Shown here one piece after another: positions 10,960 to 20,843 of a stretch of 64,000 bases of DNA. Every line of letters begins with the position of its first letter. The first letter of the stretch is position 1. Both the position numbers and the translations under genes were made by a program. Under the pieces are notes generated by a model. The model was given only the letters and a program-made list of their open reading frames with translations. It was not told where the DNA came from and did no database searches. This DNA is from Euclidia mi. Taxonomy: Eukaryota > Arthropoda > Insecta > Lepidoptera > Erebidae. The stretch spans positions 49,962,486-50,026,485 of the forward strand of contig OX123192.2 of assembly GCA_944739405.2 (NCBI GenBank), given 5' to 3'.

Positions 10960-11160
10960 CATACATATATTCATTTTTTTTTAAATACATACATACTATA
11001 CATAGAAACACCCAGACTAAGACAAACATCCATGTTTATGCACACAAATGTTTGACTTGAGCGGGAATCGAACCAACTATACCGAAATGAGTTCCATGTA
11101 AAACTTCATGATGTCAGACTAGAGACGTACACTGCTGGACATAAGGTCCTCGCCCGCATC
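10960..11160 (-). mobile_element. tRNA-like SINE remnant
   Basis: On the minus strand a B-box-like GGTTCGATTCCCGC is followed by AAACATTTGTGTGCATAAAC, CTTAGTCTGGGTGTTTCTA and an A-rich end. The layout is that of a lepidopteran SINE, with the 5' head decayed. Confidence 0.5.
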
Positions 11161-11264
11161 CAACTGCAAAAAAAACCTTGTAAAACTTATCAAATGAAAA
11201 ATACATTTGTGCAGATATAAATATATCATTTAATATAAATAAATTATTATATCAGGTACCGCTT

Positions 11265-11470
11265 TATTATCAAGTAGAGGATGACCGTAGCTACGAACGC
11301 ACTTTTTTTAATTCAACCATTTTTGTCCCAATCCCGTAGGCATTTCAAAAATTCCCGCCTTAATGCACCTCTACTCTATGGTCTCCAAGAAATACACATG
11401 CCAAATTCCAGCTTCTTGCGCCCAATATTCTTGGCTGTAGGTCGTCTGCTAGTCAATCAGTAACGCTGAA
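11265..11470 (-). repeat. Family E repeat, minus strand
   Basis: Reverse complement of the copy at 33705-33905. Recognisable parts are the ATTCAGCGTTACTGATTGAC end and the GGGCGCAAGAAGCTGGAATT block. Confidence 0.65.
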
Positions 11471-11509
11471 TTTTAAATAATGTACAGTTTGATGCTTGTA
11501 CTTATAATG

Positions 11510-11757
11510 ATTACTATCATCATCATCATCAGCCTTAAACAGTCCACTCCTGGGCTGGGCCTCTTCTTTGAAAGGAGGAATTGGCCTATTATACCAGGCT
11601 GGCCAAACGTAGCGCAACGGTTGGTATAGAGTTTGTATACAGTTTTCCTTCTCTTACAGTGCTGTTCTAAGCATAATATGCTCCCTCTGTCGGCTCTCAC
11701 GACCCCCATGGGATGATATGGGGTAGTGACAATCCGTATTCTAAATTCGTCACCCCA
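11510..11757 (-). mobile_element. SINE family B, minus strand
   Basis: Begins on the plus strand with the tail ATCATCATCATCATCAGCC. It then shows GGCCTATTATACCAGGCTGG, TCGGCTCTCACGACCCCCA and GACGAATTTAGAATACGGA-type sequence on the minus strand. Nearly full length. Confidence 0.7.
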
Positions 11758-12112
11758 CGGACGATGATTACTGTGCTTGTAACACTATGTACCGTTCCTT
11801 ACCTTCACATATTTCGTTCTGCGTGGTGGCAACCCGAATCAGAGGCTCATCCTCTGTTTTTTATGCCAGACAATGTGTTAGTTTCTTTTGCTATAGGTGT
11901 TTGAGGTCTACGGAGCAAAAATTTTTAGTAAACTCTTGAATTTTGTTTCATTCATTTTATCGGCGGTACTTTTAGATAAAAATATTTATAGAATTAGCTT
12001 CCCGAGTGAAATTAAACCATTATAAAATGTTAATTCAGTTTAGATGTTGAATCTAGGTTATGAATAAAGCCTGGTGTATATGAAATATTTAAATACAAGT
12101 ATATCTTTGCCT

Positions 12113-12372
12113 TTGACTGCCTCCGTGGTCCAGTGGATAGCGTATGCGACTGCCTATCGGAGGTCCCGGGTTCGATTCCCGGGTCGGGCAAAAGTGTTAC
12201 TGAGTTTTTCCGAATTCTCAGTAGCAGCACGGAGTTTGGTGATGTGCCCGGTAACGGCAATAGGCTCGCCCCCTATTACGTGGGACCTAAAAATTTATGG
12301 CGAAATGCGGGTGTAATAATTACGCCCCTGCCTACCCCTTCGGAGATACAAACGTGAGTCTTTAAAAAAATA
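12113..12372 (+). mobile_element. SINE family C, full-length copy
   Basis: tRNA-like head with an A-box region (TGGTCCAGTGGATAGCG) and B box (GGTTCGATTCC) at about 12113-12190, a body with AGTAGCAGCACGGAGT and GTGATGTGCCCGGTAACGGC, and a 3' part ending in ACGTGAGTCTTTAAAAAAA. The acceptor stem does not pair well enough for a working tRNA. Partial copies lie at 4437, 5040, 18546 and 29057. Confidence 0.75.
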
Positions 12373-12404
12373 TTAGTACATCTTTCTGTTCGCCTAAAAT
12401 ATAT

Positions 12405-13090
12405 AGAAAACTAGCTTTTGCCCGCGGCTTCGCTCGCGTATATTCGGGGTTTTCTAGTTAAAGTATATCGTCTATGTTCGGGGTAACACAAATCTCCTTT
12501 ATTGGGCGGATACTTCTATAATTGACGTTTTAACTCAACGACAATCTAATAAACTGTTTAAGAAATATAACTGCAAAAGATATTTACACATACAAACTAC
12601 TTAGTACTAAGACTTAGTAGCACTCAAAATGTTATCCGGCATTAATAAATACAGTCTAAGTTATCCGGTATCAGTAACAATTCGCTAGAGTGGCCAATAT
12701 GGCGACTGCGATTTGTATGTTAGAACCATTAGAATTTAACATAATGCTCGACAATCCAAATTTTGCGGATATATCTTGTGAACTCAAAATCTTTATAACT
12801 TTAACTTTTATTATTAAGGTAAGGTTTCGATCGAGTCTACTTGACGAAAGTATTAATATAGTTTTGACACTGCGATGGTAGCGCAGTCGGTCGGTTCCAA
12901 TGTGAAACATTCAAAATAAGCAAATTCTTACAAATTAAAACTTAACTAAAAACCATTACCCATTGGACTAAATTGTGAATCTAATCCATTCTCAAGTCCC
13001 CTTGAACACACACAAAAAAAATCATCAAAATCGGTCCAGTAGTTTAGGAGGAGTTCAGTGACATACACATGCACACAAGAAATATATATA
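12405..13090 (+). repeat. Family F repeat
   Basis: Starts AACTAGCTTTTGCCCGCGG and includes GGGGTAACACAAATCTCCTT, AGTGGCCAATATGGCGACT, GGTTCCAATGTGAAACATTC and near the end AAAATCGGTCCAGTAGTTTA. An inverted copy fills about 58835-59675 with these blocks in mirror order. It is abundant in lepidopteran DNA; the class is not assigned. It ends at an AT dinucleotide run (13082-13101). Confidence 0.65.
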
Positions 13091-13467
13091 TATATATATA
13101 TCGTCGGTTTAGAGTGTATACCTGCTATCGACCTTATAGGTAACTTTACAGGAGAGACAAAAAACATTCTTAAAAGAAAACAAATCTATTTTATGAAACG
13201 GTTTTAACAGAGATGATGGGTTTTTTTATTCTTTAAATATTAAAATAAAAGAAAAGTTAGTAATTCCAGCATTTATTAATTAATTAACACATTTGTGACT
13301 TAGCAGGTTTTTGTAATGCAGATACATTTTTAAATAAGGACTTAGCAGTTTTTCATCCTTAATATTTAGTAAGTACCCTCTTATTTTAAACAAAGGTATG
13401 GTAATTTAAATAACTTATTTTGAATAATACTTATACTATTATAAACTAGGAACATATTTATTCAGTC
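13091..13467. other. AT-rich non-coding DNA
   Basis: A short TATATCGTCGGTTTAGAG fragment also occurs inverted near 15180. Otherwise nothing recognised. Confidence 0.4.
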
Positions 13468-13775
13468 TCAATAGCATTGAGAAAGGCATGTTAAGATGGT
13501 TTGGGCATATGGAGAGGATGGATGATGATAGACTGACAAAGAATATATATAAGGCAAGTGTGAATGGGACAGGACAAAGAGGAAGACCTAGGCGGACGTT
13601 TTCTGACCAGATTGGAGACATCCTGAAAAAAGGACAAGTCAGAAGTACCCTTAACAGAAGAGCATGCATGAGAAACTTGATGGGAGTGAGTGAAGCGAAA
13701 GAGGTACGTCAGGATCATTGCAAATGGCGTTCCGTAGTCTCTGCGTACCCCTCCGGGAAACAGGCGTGAGTCTAT
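13468..13775 (+). pseudogene. LINE-X ORF2 C-terminal fragment
   Basis: Encodes GMLRWFGHMERMDDDRLTK, GRPRRTFSDQIGDILKKG and a final SAYPSGKQA followed by TGA. This is the C-terminal tail of the LINE-X ORF2 whose more complete copies are at 17356-18369 and 36690-39113. It sits head-to-tail with the RT fragment that follows, so two truncated copies are adjacent. Confidence 0.75.
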
Positions 13776-13805
13776 GTATGTATTAAAAAAATCCTGTTCT
13801 TTCAC

Positions 13806-14925
13806 TGAAGGCACTAGGAAGTATGAAAGTAGGTAAGGCTGCAGGATATGATAGGATTACAGTCGAAATGCTGAAGGCTGGACAGGGCATCATAGTTGGT
13901 CAGTTGCAGCGGTTATATAACTTGTATTGGAGCACCGGCCGAGTACCTAATGACTAGGCCACAGCTGTAGTTGTGCCTTTGTATAAAGGAAAAGGCTCGC
14001 AACTAGACTGCAAAAACTATAGAGGCCTTCTCAGCATTGTTGGCAAATTGTATGCAAAGGTACTGATTGAAAGAGTTATGAAAGTAACCGACAAGAAAAT
14101 ATGGGATGTACAAACGGGATTCCGAAAGGGTATGGGATGTACGGATCAGGTCTTTTCCTTGCGAAGCATAGCCGAAAAGTTTTTGGCCAAAGGTCAAATG
14201 ATCTATTGCGCATTCGTGGATTTGGAAAAGGCTTACGATAAAGTGGTGAGGAATGAAATGTGGTCGGTGCTGTCAATGAATGGGGTGGATAGCAGCCTCA
14301 TTCGAGCTCTGAAATTCCTTTATGAGGATTCTAGAGCTTGTGTGAGGTTAAACGGGGCGTACACTGACTGGTTTACCATCGAGAAAGGTGTTAGACAGGG
14401 ATGTGTAGCGTCGCCGTGGCTGTTTAACCTCTTTATGGACAGTTGTTTGCAAGATTTAAAACATAGTGACTGCGGATGAAGGATGAATGGGTTACTCGTC
14501 AAATGCCTCCTATATGATGATGATCAGGTAATACTTGAATCTTCAGCAGAGGAGTTGCAGGAGATGGTCACAATCATGCATGGTGCGTTAGAGAGGAAAG
14601 GAATGAAAGTGAATGTAAGTAAAACGAAAGTTATGGTTTTTGAAAAGGAGGAATGCGTTACGGCTTGTAATGTTTTGATCGATGGACAGCGAGTGGAACA
14701 AGTGAATGAGTTTGTTTACTTAGGTACGTTGTTTACAAGAGATGGTAAGAATGAAAAGCTCTGAAGGCGTTTATGAACAGTCAAAACGTGTCCAAAAAGG
14801 CACGTTTGGCTGTGCATAGAGGGGTGTTAGTGCCTACCCTTATGTATAGTAGTGAAAGTTGGGTATGGCAGAAGAGACTTAAAAGTAGAATAAATGCTGT
14901 AGAAATACAACCTTCCGTTTGCATT
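13806..14925 (+). pseudogene. LINE-X ORF2 reverse transcriptase fragment
   Basis: Encodes VVPLYKGKGSQLDCKNYRG, IWDVQTGFRKGMGCTDQVFS, the palm AFVDLEKAYDKV, EKGVRQGCVASPWLFNLFMD and a mutated active site CLLYDDDQVIL where LINE-X has YADD. It is broken by a TAG near 13957, a frameshift and stop at about 14478, and a roughly 50-nt deletion after DGKN near 14750. It continues with KKARLAVHRGVLVPTLMY and stops at about 14925. It resembles RTE-like LINEs; the clade is not confirmed. Confidence 0.8.
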
Positions 14926-15400
14926 AATAAGACTGGATAAATAATTATTTTGTACGAGCAAACACGCTGTCATTGATGGCTCCATACAAAATGGCGGTTA
15001 AAACGGAGTTAGCAGCACACTTTTGACACTTGGGATTTGGCAGTTTTACTCATCACGCGTTTTTGTAAATTTAGAGTCAAAACTGACAATAGCTGTCTTT
15101 CTTAGCTTGTGTATTTTTACTCTCTCTTTCGAATGGTATAAAAAACGTAATAACGGTCAAAAGTGGATTTGACAGTTTTTCTCTCTAAGCCGACGATATA
15201 TATATATATATATACACGCTGATTTTTAATTGGTTTTGGAGCGAAAGCCATATTATTAGTTATCGTTAATAGAACCTAACCAGCTAATAATATTTGAAAT
15301 ATAAGCTAAAAAAATCTTGAGAAATTAATTAATTTAATAGTACGAGAACACGAAGTATCAGTTCGCCGCACACTGGCGAACTACGAGCGATCGTGTCACA
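14926..15400. other. Non-coding DNA with TA repeat
   Basis: A TA run at about 15197-15213 is followed by CACGCTGATTTTTAATTGG. That motif recurs inverted at about 16968-16998, so the 1.8 kb between forms an inverted-repeat-bounded block. Confidence 0.5.
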
Positions 15401-15841
15401 CACACACACTGGCATTAGTCAATAGTCATTGAACCGTTATTCCCGGCCTCCCGCTCCCCACCATGCGCGCGCGCCACCCTCCGCTACAGGGCGCCAGCGG
15501 GAGGCGGGGGCGCGGCGGGGGCGCGGCGGGGTGCGGCCGTGCGGTGCGGGCGCAAGTTGACCTTCAGTCTTAAGAAATTAGGTCAATGGGACAGTCGTAT
15601 ATCACGCTCCCGTCACTCTGTGTCCGTGTTACGTAATAAAACTACAATTGTGCATCCTTACAATACTGATGTGTTCGCTAGTGGATTGATAGGCCGCAAC
15701 CTGACGTGACTCCATAGGGTTTTATTAGTTGATCGAGGTTATAAGATTTGTGTACAAAGAAGAAACGGAGTCGCGAGAACGCGAGAAACATGTGTGTGCA
15801 AATGTGTAAATTGATTGTGATATAAGCAGAAGACTGTAAAG
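15401..15841 (+). promoter_or_regulatory. Candidate CpG-rich promoter and non-coding first exon
   Basis: 15435-15560 is strikingly GC- and CpG-rich (GCGCGCGCGCCACC, GGCGGGGGCGCGGCGG) in otherwise AT-rich DNA. It is followed by an arthropod initiator-like TTCAGTC at about 15563. About 277 nt further on is a consensus donor, TGTAAAG|GTAAGTG, at 15841/15842. No long frame lies between, so the exon would be a 5' UTR. No transposon signature is seen in 15401-15841. The rest of the gene would lie to the right across a long intron. This is inference; there is no transcript evidence. Confidence 0.4.
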
Positions 15842-16110
15842 GTAAGTGATATGTTTACTGCTTGTCGTAAATACCTACGTTGATAAGTAACATGTTTTAA
15901 ACACGCCAGAAATAAGTAAATACCTAAATTCGGCTTTTACTAGTTATTGAAAATGACTATGTACCAACGATTAATACGTAAATAATAATAAGTTCTTCTT
16001 TTCGTCTACTAGTTTATAATGATTGCGTGAACCCACAGCTTATTTCTTACGAAGGAATAGGTAGGTACAGCTATTTAGTTACATGTGTTTATTATTTTAA
16101 TCATTATTAT

Positions 16111-16345
16111 GTGCTGGTGACGGATTAAGAATACGAATTGTCACCACCCCATATCATCCCATGGGTGTCGTAAGAGCCGACAGAGGGAGTATATCATGCA
16201 GAGAACAGCACTGTAAGAGAAGGAAAACTTGATACAAACCCTATACCAACCCGCTTGGCCAGCGTGGTATAGTAGGCCAATTCCTCCTATCAAAGGAGAG
16301 GCCTAGTCCAGCAGTGGACTATTAAAGGCTGATGATGATGATATG
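16111..16345 (+). mobile_element. SINE family B, well-preserved copy
   Basis: Order of parts: GTGCTGGTGACGGATTAAG, CACCACCCCATATCATCCCA, TGGGTGTCGTAAGAGCCGAC, AAACTTGATACAAACCC, GGCCAGCGTGGTATAGTAGG, CCAGCAGTGGACT and a GATGATGATGAT tail. It is the reference for the other family B copies. Confidence 0.75.
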
Positions 16346-16433
16346 TGCTTAAAATTATTGAAGTTGTCATCGTAATTAATTTGTGTTTCGTAAGTACGTA
16401 AATTAGGTATCACTATCCATCCGTACATCTTAT

Positions 16434-16690
16434 GCCGGGGCCTCACTAGCGGCTAACGTATTGACGTTAGTCGCGCTAGCAGACATTGGTCTGCTAGCGC
16501 GATAATTATTGCGATAATTTTTAACGCGCTAAAGTAGGTGGCTACACTTGAAACGTCAACGTGAATGCCCATCATTGGAGATAAAAACGCCAAACGCCAA
16601 TGTTAATGCCGTTGTCAAATTATTACACGGTTAACGTACATTACCGCAATAATTAATGGCATTTCTCGTTAGTATGGCTCTAGCAGAAGT
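16434..16690. mobile_element. Putative MITE with internal palindrome
   Basis: Degenerate inverted ends: GGGCCTCACTAGCGG on the left against GAGCCATACTAACGA read from the right. A perfect palindrome GCGCTAGCAGAC..GTCTGCTAGCGC sits near 16474-16502. It resembles Harbinger-type MITEs in style. Exact ends and target duplication were not resolved. Confidence 0.4.
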
Positions 16691-16752
16691 GCTTTGCTGC
16701 CTCATACGTGTTTTATGTGTAGTTAGTTACCTACTGTTACACGCGGTGTACT

Positions 16753-16807
16753 GTACCTAAAACAGCTGTTGACCTCGCCGCGCGACGTCAACAGCTGTTT
16801 TAGGTAC
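16753..16807. repeat. Perfect 21-bp hairpin
   Basis: Arms 16753-16773 and 16787-16807 are exact reverse complements (GTACCTAAAACAGCTGTTG...). The loop is 13 bp and CpG-rich. A second short palindrome (GTCGATCGACGATCG region) follows at about 16825. Confidence 0.8.
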
Positions 16808-16989
16808 CTACAGCGCGCCGACGAGTCGATCGACGATCGAGTCGCACGTTACTACTTATTTCCTAGAGTTATTAACTTTTATAACTTTTTTATTTTACGT
16901 GGTAGGTAAATTTTGATTTTGAATATGAATAGCAAATATTTTTTCCAACGTGAGGTGTTTTTTTCCTAAACCAATAAAAAATCAGCGTG

Positions 16990-17025
<36 letters not shown>

Positions 17026-17026
17026 T
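16990..17026. repeat. TATG microsatellite
   Basis: Tandem ATGT units after a short TA run. Confidence 0.9.
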
Positions 17027-17355
17027 AAAGATTAAGATAAAGATATGGCCATTCTATATCAGACGTATATACAGCAATCCCGTATTGTACCAATCATCAC
17101 AAACGTTTTTTATTTCGAGGCCATGCCTGGGAAATTGCTGGTTTAGGAGATATTGAGGCTCAAAGTTACTATGCAATTTTTCTAATTAGGTACAAAATCG
17201 ATGCAATAACCCCGCCAACTTGTTTATAGATGTCCTATGGATAAGAAGGTATTTTGGGAATTGTACGCGCGCACTTTCATTTTCAGTTTAAAAAATGTGT
17301 CTACCTAAAAAAAAACGTTTACCCGGTACAAGTTTTGTTTAGTATGACTTGGAAT
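17027..17355. other. Non-coding DNA
   Basis: Nothing recognised. Confidence 0.4.
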
Positions 17356-18369
17356 GATGAGCCTGTGTAAGGATTAACGGTGCCTATACAGAATGGTTTG
17401 ATATCTCCAAAGGTGTCAGACAGGGTTGTGCAGCCTCGTCCTGGTTGTTCAATCTATTCATGGATAGCTGCATGAATGATATAAGAGAAAGTGAATGCGT
17501 GATCGATATGGTAGGATTGCGTGCTAAGTGCCTCTTGTACGCCGATGTTCAAGTCATTCTTGCGTCCTCGGCGAATGAGTTGCAGCAAATGATGGACTGC
17601 ATGAACGAGAACTTTAAAGCGAAGGGTATGAAATTAAATGCGAGAAAGACGAAAGTGATGGTGTTTGAGAAGGATGAAAGTGTGACTGAGTGTAATATTG
17701 CGATTGAAGATGAGCATGTTGAACAAGTTGAAGAATTTGTATATTTGGGTAGCATGTTTATAAGACATGGAAGATGTGAAGAAGATATTGAAAGGAGAGT
17801 GACTGCGGGAATTTGTGTGAAATGAGCGCTGCACGCCTTTATGAACGGTCAGACTGTGCCGAAAGAGGCGCGACTGGCGGTTCGTAATGGTGTACTTGTG
17901 CCCACGCTGATGTATGGTAGTGAGTGTTGGGTATGGCAGAAAAAGCATGAAAGCAGAATTAACGCAGTTGAGATGCGATCACTGCGTAGTATGTGTGGGG
18001 TGAGACTGATTGATAGAATTCCAAATGCATGTAATACGAGAGCGATATGGCCTGAAAGAAGATGTTGTGACAAGAACTGAGAAAGGAATGCTGAGATGGT
18101 TTGGACACGTGGAGCGAATGGGTGAAGAAAGAATGACGCACCAAATATATGAGGCAAACGTGTATGGGCAAGCCGGTCGCGGTCGACCTCGTAGGACATT
18201 CGTCGACCAAATTGGTAACGTTCTGAAAAACGGCAAGGTCTGAAGCACCCGGAACCGGCGAGCATGTATGAAAAGAGTAATGAATGTAGAGGAAGCGCGT
18301 GAGGTTTGTAAGGATAGAAGCAAGTGGCATTCCGTTGTCTCTGCCTACCCCGACGGGAAAAAGGCGTGA
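17356..18369 (+). pseudogene. LINE-X ORF2, RT end through C-terminus
   Basis: Starts inside the RT (SKGVRQGCAASSWLFNLF) and has a changed active site, CLLYADVQVIL for YADD, so the copy is catalytically dead. It continues through YLGSMFIRHGRCEEDIERRV, a stop at about 17823, ARLAVRNGVLVPTLMYGSE, LRWFGHVERMGEERM, GRPRRTFVDQIGNVLKNG and the final SAYPDGKKA. Several stops and frameshifts are present. It gives the fullest C-terminal half of LINE-X here. Confidence 0.8.
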
Positions 18370-18412
18370 GTATATGTATGTTGTATATGTGAGTATATGT
18401 TTGTATATTGCC

Positions 18413-18545
18413 GTGTGGTTGACGGCATAGAATACGAGTGTCACCACTCCCTATCTTCCCGTGGGTGTCGTAAGAGGCGACTAAGGGATAACACGATGCA
18501 AATACCATCTTTGCGTAGAGACGCAAAACTCGACATCAAACCCTA
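18413..18545 (+). repeat. SINE family B 5' fragment
   Basis: GTGTGGTTGACGGCATAGAA, then GGGTGTCGTAAGAGGCGACT, as in family B; the 3' half is missing. Confidence 0.5.
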
Positions 18546-18795
18546 TACGACTGCCTCGTTGGTCTCGCGGCATAAATGTGCGCGTGGGATCGGGAGGTCC
18601 CGGGTTCGATTCCTGGGTCGGGCAGTGTTATTGGGTTTTTCTGGCACGAAATTCTCAGTAGCAGCACGGAGTCTGGAAATGTGCCCGGTACGGCAATAGG
18701 CTCGCCCCTTATTACGTGGGACTAAAGAATATCTGGCGAAAAGTGGGTGTAGAAATACACCTCTGTCTACCTCTTCGGGGCTATAGGCGTGAGAC
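18546..18795 (+). mobile_element. SINE family C copy
   Basis: B box GGTTCGATTCCTGGG, AGTAGCAGCACGGAGTCTGG, CGGCAATAGGCTCGCCCC and the 3' end AGGCGTGAGACTATG. A TATG microsatellite follows at 18797-18832. Confidence 0.65.
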
Positions 18796-18854
18796 TATGT
18801 ATGTATGTATATGTATGTATGTATGTATGTATGGAATGATGCCCTGAACGAGTA

Positions 18855-18995
18855 GACTTCGGCTTGGTGATGGGCCTTGTGACACCCTGTATATTATTTT
18901 AGTAGACCAAATCTTCCAATTGACTCATAGTCCTACTGTAAAGCAAATTATGTGAGGTTTAGCTGCAGTGGACTGCTAAAGCTTTTGTAGTAATA
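18855..18995 (+). repeat. Degraded SINE family B 3' part
   Basis: TTAGTAGACCAAATCTTCC and GCAGTGGACTGCTAAAGC match the family B 3' end. Confidence 0.4.
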
Positions 18996-19459
18996 TGCTT
19001 AATACTATTCAGGTCTTAAAGAGCCACAAAAATATGACGATACTAAAATTATATGCAATAACGCTATCACTTCAAACAATAATGTTAATTTCTCAACTGA
19101 GTCTGATGGGAAACGAACTTATGTCATTCTTTGCAACTAATTTCCAATTCAAGTGATAATGAATAAATTATCCGTAGTAGAAGTTTTTTAAATTAATTAT
19201 TGTTTAACTCTTTTAAGCTTTATTGTAATAGAAATTTATAAATTAAAGGTGCAATTCCGAGATGGACTGCAGACCGCAAACTACAACCACAAACTGCAAG
19301 CGACATCACTAGTTTCTATGAATCTCTAAGAAATTGATTCCAAGCGCAGCAACACTGCGGCCTGCAGTCGCGGCTCGCCGCGTGCGATCGCGGCACGCAG
19401 TAGTAGAAAACTTTTTTTTTCTGACAACTGATCTGGAGTGGAAACCACGTCTTAGAAAA
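18996..19459. other. Non-coding DNA with a GC-rich core
   Basis: 19330-19410 is CpG-rich (CGGCTCGCCGCGTGCGATCG) and contains short CTGCAG-type palindromes. It may be a MITE remnant; no ends could be defined. Confidence 0.4.
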
Positions 19460-19590
19460 TATAATTTAGGTTGCCGTCTAGCAAGGTGGAGTGACAATAT
19501 ACGCAAAATGGCTGGCAAGTGCTAGACACGAAAAGCCGGTAATCAAGCTCAGTGACATTCCATTGGAGATACCTGTAGCCAGGAGGACTA
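19460..19590 (+). pseudogene. LINE ORF2 C-terminal remnant
   Basis: Encodes RLARWSDNIRKMAGKC then TRKAGNQAQ after a stop, matching the usual end of RTE-type ORF2 (WSDDIR..AG..W....D...W). Confidence 0.5.
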
Positions 19591-19979
19591 CAGCAAGCTG
19601 ATAATGATTCAATTGTGTCACTAGGTGTTCTCCGTTCCTACTAGATGTTCTCCGGATACTATTTGCCCTGGTTATTATAATCGGCTGTTGATACAAGTAA
19701 TCAAAGTAAGGTGCTTGTACGTTGTTTTATGATATGATAGCCTCTTTTATCCAATTGGATGCGGGTTGACATAGACATTAATTCGAGTTGGCCGGCTCTT
19801 CCGCAAGGTACTATTTGGAGGAAGTGATGCTTTTTATTCTTGATCAGTTACCGCACAGGCGATGCATAGTTGTCAGCATTTGTAAAGTACCATACCAAAT
19901 TTAACTGCATTCTTGCAGTTTAGGTATAAATTACACGTGACAGAGAATAATATGAGTTTAAACTTTACTAAACGTATAA
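19591..19979. other. Non-coding DNA
   Basis: Nothing recognised. Confidence 0.4.
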
Positions 19980-20843
19980 TCGTAAGATTCTTTATAGGGC
20001 GGAAGCCCGTGCAGGTCAACTCATACTTAACACCTCTGAACTGCACTGACTTCTACTCCCTACACCTGAGTCCGGTGCAGGGAGTGGCGAATGGCCTCAG
20101 GGGTAGCGCAGGTCGCGAAGATCCCCTTAGGCAAGTCTGGTGGACTATACTTCCCGAGGTTGCCGCCCGTTCTTGGTCCAGTTCCTTCAGAAATGGATGC
20201 AACGAAAACCTCCAGCCGAAACACAAACAACAGGCACTTTACACACGCACACACACACACGTACACACATGCGCGCACACATCCACAGCCCGGAACACAT
20301 CTCTTCACCACGGCCCCGCGTGGTCGGGTGGGCGCGGGCTCGTAGTAAAAAGTCACGGGTAAGAGAAGTTGACCACCTGCGCTAGGACCTGCGCAGTCGA
20401 GCACTGTACGCGGGGATGACGGAGTCCTGGGGGGTTGAGCCGAGCGGCGCTGGCGGTAATGTGACGGTGAGGCAACACGCCCTCTTTGGTCCCGATTTCA
20501 CGCTAAACGGTAGACCCCGCTGTGAGCCGCAGCGGGGGAAATGGCCACCGTGTCCCGTCAGAGGGCCACAGGCTAGGGACGTAGGGTCCGCATCAGCAGT
20601 TGGAATTTATTTCGGCTGTTGATGTGGTAGGTGAAGGCTATACGGAGGGCGCAAGCGAAGGATAACGGCTAGAGTTGGTAACTCGGCTCAGGCCGTTGAC
20701 CCGAGCGGGCGCCCGAAGTCGTGCTGTAAACCAGCCCCGCGTTCCTATATCCCTCTGGTAATCCTAACGTCCGGTATGACGTTCCCAAAAGCGGGCTCCA
20801 TGGAGGGTGGGAAGCCAGAGGGATGAAGTCTTAGTAAACTTGC

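Noticed and set aside
12113..12190. tRNA gene (A box and B box present)
   Set aside because: The acceptor stem pairs poorly and the same head recurs on longer repeats with a common 3' part, so it is a SINE head.
17849..18526. 225-codon minus-strand frame
   Set aside because: Antisense shadow of LINE-X ORF2 C-terminus and a SINE.
20091..20345. Short proteins around the CA repeat
   Set aside because: They lie in the LINE 5' untranslated region and include the microsatellite.
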